Positions 1 to 5,256 of a stretch of 8,563 nt of DNA are shown piece after piece. Position numbers and translations under genes: made by a program. Position 1 is the stretch's first letter. Every line of letters starts with the position of its first letter. The DNA is from CAZWSE01 sp964636575 (GTDB lineage Bacteria; Pseudomonadota; Alphaproteobacteria; Rhodobacterales; Rhodobacteraceae). The DNA is taken from assembly GCA_964636575.1 (NCBI GenBank), contig CAZWSE010000120.1:1-8563 (forward strand), in the 5' to 3' direction. A model generated the notes under the pieces. That model did not search any database. It saw only the letters and a program-made list of their open reading frames with translations, and was not told where the DNA came from.

Positions 1-333
1 TACGCCCAGATCCGCCTGTCTTCGGGTGAATTGCGCATGGTCCGTCAGGAATGCATGGCCACCGTTGGTGCCGTGTCGAACCCTGACAACTCGAACCAGA
101 ACTTCGGTAAAGCCGGCCGTATGCGCCACAAAGGCATCCGTCCTTCTGTTCGTGGTGTGGTTATGAACCCGATCGATCACCCGCACGGTGGTGGTGAAGG
201 GCGTACTTCGGGTGGTCGCCACCCTGTGACCCCATGGGGCAAGCCGACCAAGGGTGCAAAAACCCGCAACAAAAACAAAGCGTCCAGCAAGCTTATCCTT
301 CGCTCGCGTCACGCCAAGAAAAAGGGTCGTTAA
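1..333 (+). CDS. rplB: 50S ribosomal protein L2 (uL2), C-terminal part
   Basis: L2 binds 23S rRNA near the peptidyl-transferase centre and helps join the subunits. Only the last 110 residues are in the window, because the gene starts upstream. The reading frame is open from base 1 to TAA at 331-333. The fragment covers the end of the SH3-like domain and the C-terminal extension. It contains the family signature MNPIDHPHGGGEGR; the first His of HPHGGG corresponds to the L2 histidine long implicated in peptidyl transfer (established for E. coli). It also has the basic tail ending in RSRHAKKKGR. rpsS follows after 3 bases, as expected inside an S10 operon. Nothing unusual is visible in the part present. 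Confidence 0.97.
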   Translation, partial: YAQIRLSSGELRMVRQECMATVGAVSNPDNSNQNFGKAGRMRHKGIRPSVRGVVMNPIDHPHGGGEGRTSGGRHPVTPWGKPTKGAKTRNKNKASSKLILRSRHAKKKGR

Positions 334-336
334 GAT

Positions 337-615
337 ATGGCTCGTTCTGTTTGGAAAGGTCCTTTTGTCGACGCCTATGTGTTGAAAAAGGCCGAAGCTG
401 CCCGCGAAAGCGGCCGCTCCGAAGTTATCAAGATCTGGTCCCGTCGGTCCACCATTCTGCCCCAGTTCGTGGGTCTGACCTTTGGTGTCTACAACGGCCA
501 CAAACATATCCCAGTCAACGTCACGGAAGACATGATCGGTCAGAAGTTCGGGGAATACTCTCCAACTCGGACCTATTACGGTCACGCCGCTGACAAAAAA
601 GCGAAGCGGAAGTAA
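337..615 (+). CDS. rpsS: 30S ribosomal protein S19 (uS19)
   Basis: S19 sits in the head of the small subunit, contacts S13 and takes part in the bridge to the large subunit. The product is 92 residues, the normal length. It starts MARSVWKGPFVD and carries the conserved WSRRSTILPQFVGLTF stretch and the HKHIPVNVTEDMIGQKFGEY stretch, followed by a basic C-terminus (KKAKRK). The ATG at 337 lies 3 bases after the rplB stop, with a purine-rich AAAAAGGG upstream inside rplB. rplV starts 4 bases after the stop, so translation is probably coupled along the operon. The call rests on recognition of the whole protein. Confidence 0.98.
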   Translation: MARSVWKGPFVDAYVLKKAEAARESGRSEVIKIWSRRSTILPQFVGLTFGVYNGHKHIPVNVTEDMIGQKFGEYSPTRTYYGHAADKKAKRK

Positions 616-618
616 GTC

Positions 619-998
619 ATGAGCAAGGATAAAAATCCCCGCCGCGTGGCAGACAACGAAGCAATGGCAAAACTGCGCATGCTTCGCACTTCCCGCAAAA
701 ACTGAACCTCGTCGCTCAGATGATCCGTGGCAAGAAGGTTGATAAGGCTCTTATCGATTTGACCTTCTCCAACAAGCGTATCGCTGAAGACGTGAAAAAG
801 TGCCTGCAAAGCGCAATCGCCAATGCTGAGAACAACCACAACCTTGATGTGGATGAACTGATCGTGGCCGAAGCCTATGTTGGCAAGAACCTGACGCTCA
901 AACGTGGTCGTCCCCGTGCCCGTGGTCGCTTCGGCAAGATCATGAAGCCGTTTTCGGAACTCACAATCAAAGTGCGTCAAGTTGAGGAGCAAGCCTGA
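619..998 (+). pseudogene. rplV: 50S ribosomal protein L22 (uL22), frameshifted; probable 1-base sequence error
   Basis: L22 binds 23S rRNA, lines the polypeptide exit tunnel and is essential. The gene starts at ATG 619, 4 bases after rpsS, with GGAAG at 608-612 as a possible ribosome site. The first 28 codons read MSKDKNPRRVADNEAMAKLR and on through TSRKN, then hit TGA at 703-705. The rest of L22 continues in the -1 frame from about 702 to TGA 996-998 (KLNLVAQMIRGKKVDKAL to VRQVEEQA). Adding one C to the CCC run at 692-694 restores TSPQKLNLV, the usual family sequence, and an uninterrupted protein of about 126 residues, the normal length. The lesion is therefore a lost C. Because L22 is essential and everything else is intact, a sequencing or assembly error is the likeliest explanation. 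The stop overlaps the rpsC start by one base (TGATG). Confidence 0.93.
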
Positions 999-1705
999 TG
1001 GGTAACAAAGTAAATCCGATCGGTATGCGCCTTCAGGTGAACCGCACATGGGACAGCCGCTGGTATGCCGACACCAAAGACTACGGTGATCTGCTGCTGG
1101 AAGATCTGGCCATCCGTGCCTTCATCAAAGAAGAGTGCAAACAAGCCGGTGTCGCCCGCGTCATCATCGAACGCCCACACAAGAAGTGCCGCGTCACGAT
1201 CCACACAGCCCGTCCGGGTGTGATCATTGGTAAGAAAGGTGCAGACATTGAAGGTCTGCGTCAGAAGATCGCCAATATCACTGAATCCGAGCTGCACCTG
1301 AACATTGTTGAGGTTCGCAAGCCCGAATTGGACGCCGCCTTGGTTGGTGAATCCATTGCCCAGCAATTGGAGCGTCGTGTGTCTTTCCGTCGCGCCATGA
1401 AGCGTGCCGTTCAGAACGCCATGCGTATGGGCGCCCTGGGTATCCGCGTGAACGTTGCTGGTCGTCTTGGCGGTGCCGAGATTGCCCGGACCGAATGGTA
1501 CCGTGAGGGCCGCGTTCCGTTGCACACTTTGCGTGCGGATATTGATTACGCTCATGTTGAGGCCACAACGGCTTACGGCATCATCGGCATCAAGACGTGG
1601 ATCTTCAAAGGCGAGATCATGGAACATGATCCAGCTGCACGGGACCGCAAAGCACAGGAACTTCAAGATGGCCCAGCCCCCCGCGGTGCTGGCGGCCGTC
1701 GCTGA
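998..1705 (+). CDS. rpsC: 30S ribosomal protein S3 (uS3)
   Basis: S3 lies at the mRNA entry channel of the small subunit and contributes to mRNA unwinding. The product is 235 residues, normal for the family. It starts MGNKVNPIGMRLQVNRTWDS. The type 2 KH RNA-binding domain spans roughly residues 39-107, with the GxxG loop in VIIGKKGADIEGLR. The C-terminal S3 domain follows, with RRAMKRAVQNAMRMGALGIR and RLGGAEIARTEWYREGRVPL, and the tail is short and Gly/Arg rich. The ATG at 998 overlaps the rplV stop by one base, and GAGGAG at 984-989 gives a good ribosome site. rplP follows after 13 bases. Confidence 0.98.
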   Translation: MGNKVNPIGMRLQVNRTWDSRWYADTKDYGDLLLEDLAIRAFIKEECKQAGVARVIIERPHKKCRVTIHTARPGVIIGKKGADIEGLRQKIANITESELHLNIVEVRKPELDAALVGESIAQQLERRVSFRRAMKRAVQNAMRMGALGIRVNVAGRLGGAEIARTEWYREGRVPLHTLRADIDYAHVEATTAYGIIGIKTWIFKGEIMEHDPAARDRKAQELQDGPAPRGAGGRR

Positions 1706-1718
1706 GAGGAGTTGAACA

Positions 1719-2132
1719 ATGCTTCAGCCAAAGCGCACTAAATTCCGCAAGATGCACAAAGGCCGCATCCGCGGAGAAGCCAAGGGCGGGTCTGACCTGA
1801 ACTTTGGTACATATGGTCTTAAAGCAACCCAGCCTGAGCGTATCACGGCCCGTCAGATCGAGGCAGCCCGCCGCGCGATGACCCGCCACATGAAGCGTCA
1901 GGGCCGCGTCTGGATCCGGATTTTTCCTGATCTGCCTGTTACCTCTAAACCTGTCGAAGTTCGTATGGGTAAGGGTAAAGGTTCCGTGGATTTCTGGGCT
2001 GCCAAGGTAAAACCTGGCCGCGTTATGTTTGAAATCGACGGTGTGGATGATGTTGTGGCCCGTGAGGCCCTGCGTCTGGCCGCGATGAAGCTGCCGATTA
2101 AGACGCGCGTAGTGGTTCGAGAGGACTGGTAA
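1719..2132 (+). CDS. rplP: 50S ribosomal protein L16 (uL16)
   Basis: L16 binds helix 38 and the A-site region of 23S rRNA and is added late in large-subunit assembly. The product is 137 residues, a normal length. Signatures include MLQPKRTKFRKMHKGR at the start, RITARQIEAARRAMTR near residues 41-56 and VRMGKGKG at 81-88. Arg82 of this last motif matches the L16 arginine that the E. coli oxygenase YcfD/RoxA hydroxylates. A ribosome site AGGAG at 1707-1711 sits 7 bases before the ATG. In most bacteria rpmC would follow almost immediately. Here rplP is followed by hairpins, a terminator and 4.2 kb of unrelated genes, so it is the last gene of this transcript. Confidence 0.98.
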   Translation: MLQPKRTKFRKMHKGRIRGEAKGGSDLNFGTYGLKATQPERITARQIEAARRAMTRHMKRQGRVWIRIFPDLPVTSKPVEVRMGKGKGSVDFWAAKVKPGRVMFEIDGVDDVVAREALRLAAMKLPIKTRVVVREDW

Positions 2133-2139
2133 TCACGAC

Positions 2140-2206
2140 GCTTCGGCTTTTCGGCCGAAGCTGTCGCGGCGGAGGCAGGGTTTTTCGCAGAAAAGCCCGT
2201 TCCGCC
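2140..2206 (+). other. Two inverted repeats in the rplP 3' region
   Basis: An 8-bp perfect stem pairs GCTTCGGC (2140-2147) with GCCGAAGC (2154-2161) around a 6-base loop. A second structure pairs GGCGGA (2168-2173) with TCCGCC (2201-2206) and can add GGGTTTT (2178-2184) with AAAAGCCC (2191-2198) through one bulged G. Neither stem is followed by a T-run, so they are not canonical terminators. They could protect the 3' end of the rplP message or simply be remnants of mobile sequence. No gene is seen between 2133 and 2344. Confidence 0.5.
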
Positions 2207-2241
2207 ACGGTGCCGCCTACAGACCTAACGGTTAAGAATAG

Positions 2242-2273
2242 AAGCCCCCGCTTGGAAAAAGGCGGGGGTTTTT
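2242..2273 (+). terminator. Intrinsic terminator after rplP
   Basis: The stem pairs CCCCCGC (2245-2251) with GCGGGGG (2262-2268) around a 10-base loop and is followed at once by TTTTT (2269-2273). Flanking AA (2242-2243) can extend the stem into the T-run. This is a textbook Rho-independent terminator about 110 bases after the rplP stop. It should end the first half of the ribosomal transcript and shield the toxin-antitoxin genes from high read-through. Confidence 0.85.
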
Positions 2274-2344
2274 CGCTAAATATGATGATCTTGAATTTTC
2301 GCCCTAAAGAGCGCATGTTAGGCGTTGAAGATGCGGAGAAGAAC

Positions 2345-2536
2345 TTGACCAAAAAACTCTCAACAACCAGAACGCCTGTAAAGGGTGGAATTGTCGTGAG
2401 ACATGCGAAAAACGGTCAATTTGTATCCGTCGATAGCGCCAATGGTGTGAGCAAAAGTAGCCCAAAGTCTGTTGCCGCAGCCAAGGAAGTTTCAAACCGT
2501 CGTAGAGATGCTCTGAAGCGTTTGGCAGATCGGTAA
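2345..2536 (+). CDS. Probable antitoxin of a Doc-type toxin-antitoxin pair
   Basis: This small basic protein lies directly before a Doc-family toxin gene, and that position is the main reason for calling it the antitoxin. The chosen start is TTG 2345, with a good ribosome site GGAG at 2335-2338 and 6 bases spacing; it gives 63 residues starting MTKKLSTTRTPVKGG. The frame is open further upstream to ATGs at 2284 and 2314, but those extensions look non-coding and the first overlaps sequence near the terminator. The central part, GGIVVRHAKNGQFVSV, looks like a short beta hairpin. The C-terminal third (SPKSVAAAKEVSNRRRDALKRLADR, residues 39-63) is a charged helix of the kind that could wrap the toxin. 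No DNA-binding domain is recognised with certainty. It stops at TAA 2534-2536 inside the open frame of the toxin. Base composition is more A/T-rich than in the ribosomal genes, which hints at acquisition. Confidence 0.6.
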   Translation: MTKKLSTTRTPVKGGIVVRHAKNGQFVSVDSANGVSKSSPKSVAAAKEVSNRRRDALKRLADR

Positions 2537-2570
2537 ACGTCACTATAAGCTCACCCTTGCGGATGCGCTT

Positions 2571-2906
2571 TTGGCTCATGATGAGGCGCTGCGCTACGGT
2601 GGTCGAGACGGTGTTTCAAGCCTGCATTTGATTCAATCGGCTTTGGCCCGACCTTATTCTGGATATCATAGGTCAATCGCTGCGAAATCTGCGGCGTTGT
2701 TGCACAGCATGGTTGGCAATCATGGGTTCGTTGATGGAAACAAGCGCACATCTTGGATTCTCGTTGAACTGCTCATTGAACGAAGCGGCTATCGGTTGAA
2801 CATTGCTGATTATGAGAGGATTGACGACCTTGTTGTCGAGGTTGCAAACGGAGCGATTGGGTTCCAAGAACTTTATGACTGGTTCAAAGCCCGTGTTGTT
2901 CGCTAA
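2571..2906 (+). CDS. doc: Doc/Fic-family (death-on-curing) toxin, start uncertain
   Basis: Doc toxins of the Fic superfamily are kinases that phosphorylate EF-Tu and stop translation (established for phage P1 Doc). The signature HxFx[DE]xNKR is present as HGFVDGNKRTSW at residues 51-62 counted from TTG 2571, giving His51, Asp55, Asn57, Lys58 and Arg59. Family-like RYGG and SALARPYSGY segments precede it, and the helical core IAAKSAALLHSM lies just upstream of the motif. TTG 2571 is the only ATG/GTG/TTG start in the frame. However, homologous-looking sequence extends upstream: codons from 2532 read GKRHYKLTLADAL, like the N-terminus of other Doc proteins, and the frame is open back to 2517 with no standard start. 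Translation may begin at a rare codon such as ATC 2529 by coupling to the antitoxin, or the start codon may have been lost. The 3' end overlaps the convergent ribonuclease gene by 23 bases. Confidence 0.8.
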   Translation: MAHDEALRYGGRDGVSSLHLIQSALARPYSGYHRSIAAKSAALLHSMVGNHGFVDGNKRTSWILVELLIERSGYRLNIADYERIDDLVVEVANGAIGFQELYDWFKARVVR

Positions 2907-3399
2907 CGGTTGCCTTCGGAACCCTCATTTCCAACCGTCCCCCTCTATACCCCCCACTTACCAAAAATCCCTTCTTGCGCACTTCCCCATACTCCCCCGC
3001 CCAATCTCGAAACCGATCATTGCTTACCACCCGTGCCTTCATCGACCTTGCGGCTTTCAGGATCGTCGGGTCTGCGGGTTCTCCTTTGGGGACGACCATG
3101 ACTTGGGATTCACTCAGACCCAATGCTTTGGCGAAATGGTGGTGGTGCATGTACCGGTCTGACACCAGATACCCTGCGTTGGCGTCAAAGATTACGACGG
3201 GGGTGTAGCCAGCGGATTGCAAGCGATCTAGCACTTCGATCAGGGTTTGCAGGCGTGGGGTTTCGTCTTTCCAATGCAGCACGTTTGAGCCGTCTAGGAT
3301 GATTGTGTTCGACGTGTCCAAGCGGACAGGGCGGTGGCGGCGCCAGAGGACGTAGGCGGTGAAGGCAAGGAGCGCGAGGGGGAGGATGAGGTCTAGCAT
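2884..3399 (-). CDS. Membrane-anchored NYN / Zc3h12a-like ribonuclease
   Basis: The product is 171 residues with one N-terminal membrane helix (about residues 3-19), followed by the basic stretch RRHRPVR, which predicts that the rest faces the cytoplasm. The soluble part matches the PIN-like NYN/Zc3h12a ribonuclease fold. It has a first strand IILDGSNVLHW (residues 33-43; Asp36, Asn39), a second VVIFDANAGY (68-77; Asp72), then PADPTILKAA (108-117; Asp110) and VVSNDRFRDW (124-133; Asp128). These acidic residues fit the usual metal-binding site, so RNA cleavage is the likely activity; the substrate is unknown. The ATG at 3397-3399 has no clear ribosome site. The last 15-20 residues look unlike the family's usual ending, and the gene runs 23 bases into the toxin gene. 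This suggests that the tail was altered when the toxin-antitoxin pair arrived. Confidence 0.8.
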   Translation of the reverse strand: MLDLILPLALLAFTAYVLWRRHRPVRLDTSNTIILDGSNVLHWKDETPRLQTLIEVLDRLQSAGYTPVVIFDANAGYLVSDRYMHHHHFAKALGLSESQVMVVPKGEPADPTILKAARSMKARVVSNDRFRDWAGEYGEVRKKGFLVSGGYRGGRLEMRVPKATVSEQHGL

Positions 3400-3506
3400 G
3401 TGTTGTAGGGTACTTAGGTTGGGGCTTTGTGGGGTGATGTTGATGCACCCAGATTACGACCGTGTGGGTTCTCGGGACATTCCTTCGGAATACCCTGCCA
3501 CCCACC

Positions 3507-3530
3507 CAAGTGGTCGTTTACGACCACTTG
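3507..3530 (-). terminator. Perfect 10-bp palindrome around the oxygenase stop codon
   Basis: CAAGTGGTCG (3507-3516) pairs perfectly with CGACCACTTG (3521-3530) around a 4-base loop, TTTA on the plus strand. Read on the minus strand, the loop is the TAA stop of the oxygenase gene, and the first arm encodes the last codons (KWS). No T-run follows on either strand, so it is at best a non-canonical transcription terminator or an mRNA 3'-end stabiliser. The region 3400-3506 towards the ribonuclease gene has only small hairpins and no gene. Confidence 0.5.
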
Positions 3531-4138
3531 TAATTGAAGCTCACACTTACGCGATCACCTTCGGACATGTTCATGGGCACCTCATGGCGGAGCCACGATT
3601 CCCAGAGCAGCACGTCGCCGACTTCGGGTTGCACGTAGATGAACGGACGCATGTCTTCGCGGGCGTCTTTCACGCGCGGCGGGGCGGCCATCATCATCTG
3701 GCTGCGCGGGTCTTCCAGTTTCAGCGCGGGGGCGCCTTCGGGCATGGACACATAGGTCGTGCCCGAGATCACCGAATGGGGGTGGATGTGGCTGGTATGG
3801 ATACCGCCTTCGGGCAGGATGTTGATCCAGATGTCTTCCAGCTCCAGCTTGCGGTCGCTTAGATCAAACTGGGCGTCTTTCGCAAAGGCTGCCACATGGG
3901 CGTCGAGCGCTTTGACCACATCCGCAAAGATCGGGAACCGCCACGGCAAGTCGGACAGGGACGCATAAGAGGTGTATCCGGGGAAGCCTTCAGCCTCGCA
4001 CCAGTCTTGGCCCGCCTCGTCATCTTCAGCGATGGAAAAGCAGGAGTTCTCAAGTTCCTCCGCGTTAATGGCAGGGCCATGTTCGGACAGCTGTGCGCGG
4101 TAAAGACGGGTGACAAACAAGGAATCAATCTGGGCCAT
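3518..4138 (-). CDS. Putative 2OG-Fe(II) oxygenase, TIGR02466 family
   Basis: The 206-residue protein resembles the TIGR02466 group of 2-oxoglutarate/Fe(II) dioxygenases, which hydroxylate unknown substrates. The double-stranded beta-helix core begins around DIWINILPEGG (residues 102-112). Likely iron ligands lie in HTSHIHPHSVISGTTYV (114-130), where His117 and His119 are candidates, and at His185 in SWLRHEVPMN. Arg196 in DRVSVSFNYKW is the expected 2OG-binding arginine. The LEDPRSQ and PEVGDVLLWESWL segments also fit the family. There is no signal peptide, so it should act in the cytoplasm. The ATG is at 4136-4138 (minus strand), with a weak AGGTAAG upstream. It lies in a block next to rplP. 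Because other 2OG oxygenases modify ribosomal proteins, a ribosomal substrate is conceivable but not shown. Confidence 0.82.
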   Translation of the reverse strand: MAQIDSLFVTRLYRAQLSEHGPAINAEELENSCFSIAEDDEAGQDWCEAEGFPGYTSYASLSDLPWRFPIFADVVKALDAHVAAFAKDAQFDLSDRKLELEDIWINILPEGGIHTSHIHPHSVISGTTYVSMPEGAPALKLEDPRSQMMMAAPPRVKDAREDMRPFIYVQPEVGDVLLWESWLRHEVPMNMSEGDRVSVSFNYKWS

Positions 4139-4189
4139 GGGTCTTACCTAGCTTAACCCCTGCGCCAGCGCGAGAACGGATCGTCTTGA

Positions 4190-4227
4190 AATGCAAACGG
4201 GCGACCCGTTTGCTAGGGCCGCCCGTA
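4190..4227 (-). terminator. Hairpin terminator after the VPLPA-CTERM gene
   Basis: Read on the minus strand, ACGGGCG (4226-4220) pairs with CGCCCGT (4203-4197), and an inner CCC/GGG extends the stem after one mismatch. The moderately T-rich TTGCATTTC follows. A competing 9-bp stem, GCAAACGGG (4193-4201) with CCCGTTTGC (4205-4213), uses the same bases. The position 27 bases after the minus-strand stop at 4254 fits a terminator separating this gene from the oxygenase. Confidence 0.6.
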
Positions 4228-4253
4228 AGGCATTTGGAATTGAAAGCTGTGGT

Positions 4254-4940
4254 TCAGGCTTTGCGGCGAATGTAGCCGATCATACCAAGGGCGAGCACCA
4301 ATAGAGGCGCGCCGGCTGGCAGCGGAACAGAGGCAAGAGCGGACGCAGAGGTTGATGTCGACGCGGCATTGGCGCTGCGCCCTGCGGCTGCAGTCCCCGG
4401 ATAGGAAAACTGATCAATCAAGCTGGCCATGCTGGTCGTGCTGTCAGACCCCACGGTGTTGGTCAGCGCGTAAGGATTGCTGCTGGTCGGGAACTTGGCA
4501 AGGCCCGCCATCGCGGCTGCATAAGACCCGGTCGCAGAAGATACGATGAACCGAGACGACGCGGAGGTATCTATTCCGTATCCGCTGGTCTTTGGTGTGC
4601 TGTTCCAGTCGAATGCGGTCGACGTTGCAGAGGTCTGCGTTGCTGTATTTGCCAATGCAGCGCCGGTATCGGTGCTGAAGGCTAGAACCGACACACCGCC
4701 GGAAGGGGCAGGGTAGGTTCGTTTGCCAAGCGATTTACCGTCAATTCCAGTCACACCCAGCGACACCACTTTGGCCGGTCGGATGGAGGATTCAGACACT
4801 TCAAAAAGCGAGGATGACAAAGACACACTGTGCGTCGCGGTGTCTTGTGTTTCGTTGTCAGTCACGAACAGGGTCGCTGCGGCCGCAAACGCGCCCATCA
4901 TCCCGACAACCGACAAGGTTCCTAAAGGTAGGTATTTCAT
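4254..4940 (-). CDS. VPLPA-CTERM sorting domain protein, function unknown
   Basis: This is an exported protein with a C-terminal sorting signal of the VPLPA-CTERM type, processed by an exosortase (XrtD type, from knowledge of the family) for surface attachment or release. ATG 4938-4940 is preferred over an upstream TTG at 4953-4955, because GGAAG sits 8 bases before it and the same arrangement precedes the neighbouring paralogous gene. The 228-residue product has an N-terminal hydrophobic segment (about residues 9-25). The middle is very rich in Ser, Thr and Ala, with no recognised domain. The C-terminus has VPLPAG at 205-210, a hydrophobic helix (211-224) and the basic end RRKA. It contains no cysteine, in keeping with an extracellular low-complexity protein. 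A terminator-like hairpin follows. The exosortase is not in this window. Confidence 0.8.
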   Translation of the reverse strand: MKYLPLGTLSVVGMMGAFAAAATLFVTDNETQDTATHSVSLSSSLFEVSESSIRPAKVVSLGVTGIDGKSLGKRTYPAPSGGVSVLAFSTDTGAALANTATQTSATSTAFDWNSTPKTSGYGIDTSASSRFIVSSATGSYAAAMAGLAKFPTSSNPYALTNTVGSDSTTSMASLIDQFSYPGTAAAGRSANAASTSTSASALASVPLPAGAPLLVLALGMIGYIRRKA

Positions 4941-5066
4941 TGCTTTGACTTCCAATCACGCCGGACTTTGTAGACCCCGGCTGCTCACATGGACTGGACT
5001 GTGCCGCTCACTCGGCAGTAGCCCCCCACTGTTTGTTTACGACCTCAAACCGATTCTCACCAATGG

Positions 5067-5082
5067 AAACGTATCCAGATTC
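5067..5082 (+). repeat. 16-base direct repeat, copy 1
   Basis: AAACGTATCCAGATTC occurs here in intergenic DNA and again, in the same orientation, at 5587-5602 inside the choice-of-anchor E gene, where its complement encodes NLDTF. The copies are 520 bases apart. The flanks show no obvious similarity, so this may be a chance match or the remnant of a lost duplicate gene. Confidence 0.5.
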
Positions 5083-5213
5083 GCAATAATCGGCGATTTT
5101 TCGTCACTTTGTTTCAACTTCATATGTCTTGAGATCGCCTTTGTACCACATCTTGTGCCAGCCGTTGCGCGTTGTGGAGTGGATGGCTCAGAGACACGAG
5201 CGATGTTTGGGGT

Positions 5214-5241
5214 TGGGCAGCCCGTCCCTTCGGACTGCCCA
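5214..5241 (-). terminator. Hairpin after the choice-of-anchor E gene
   Basis: TGGGCAG (5214-5220) pairs with CTGCCCA (5235-5241). An inner TCC/GGA pair (5225-5227 with 5232-5234) closes a small loop, with a 4-base bulge on one side. It lies 15 bases past the minus-strand stop codon (5257-5259). The following minus-strand sequence is ACCCCAAAC rather than a T-run, so termination is plausible but not certain. Confidence 0.5.
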
Positions 5242-5256
5242 GTATGCTTCGAATGT

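Larger units (their letters stand above)
4941..5256. other. Intergenic region between the two VPLPA-CTERM genes
   Basis: These 316 bases lie upstream of one minus-strand gene and downstream of the other. They contain the hairpin at 5214-5241 and a 16-base exact copy of coding sequence from the neighbouring gene (5067-5082). No convincing promoter with correct spacing was found on the minus strand, although one must exist if the terminator is efficient. Open frames here (for example 5037-5453 minus) show no protein-like features. Confidence 0.5.

Noticed and set aside
696..705. Programmed -1 frameshift site in rplV (C-AAA-AAC followed by TGA)
   Set aside because: The heptamer does not fit the X-XXY-YYZ rule, and slipping would not restore the conserved SPQ residues. 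A missing C upstream does restore them.
582..1049. Minus-strand open frames opposite rplV, rpsC and other ribosomal genes
   Set aside because: They lie antisense to well-recognised genes, show no protein-like features and reflect codon bias of the real genes.
2210..2344. N-terminal extension of the antitoxin to a start at 2210 or 2284
   Set aside because: The extension crosses the intrinsic terminator or lacks a ribosome site, and the residues do not look like a protein domain. TTG 2345 has a strong ribosome site.
2803..3162. Plus-strand open frames over the doc end and the ribonuclease gene
   Set aside because: They are antisense to the NYN gene or out of frame with doc, and their composition is unlike real proteins.
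3359..3862. Plus-strand 167-codon frame, His-rich, opposite the oxygenase
   Set aside because: It is a mirror of the oxygenase reading frame with no start context; the oxygenase motifs on the other strand are clear.
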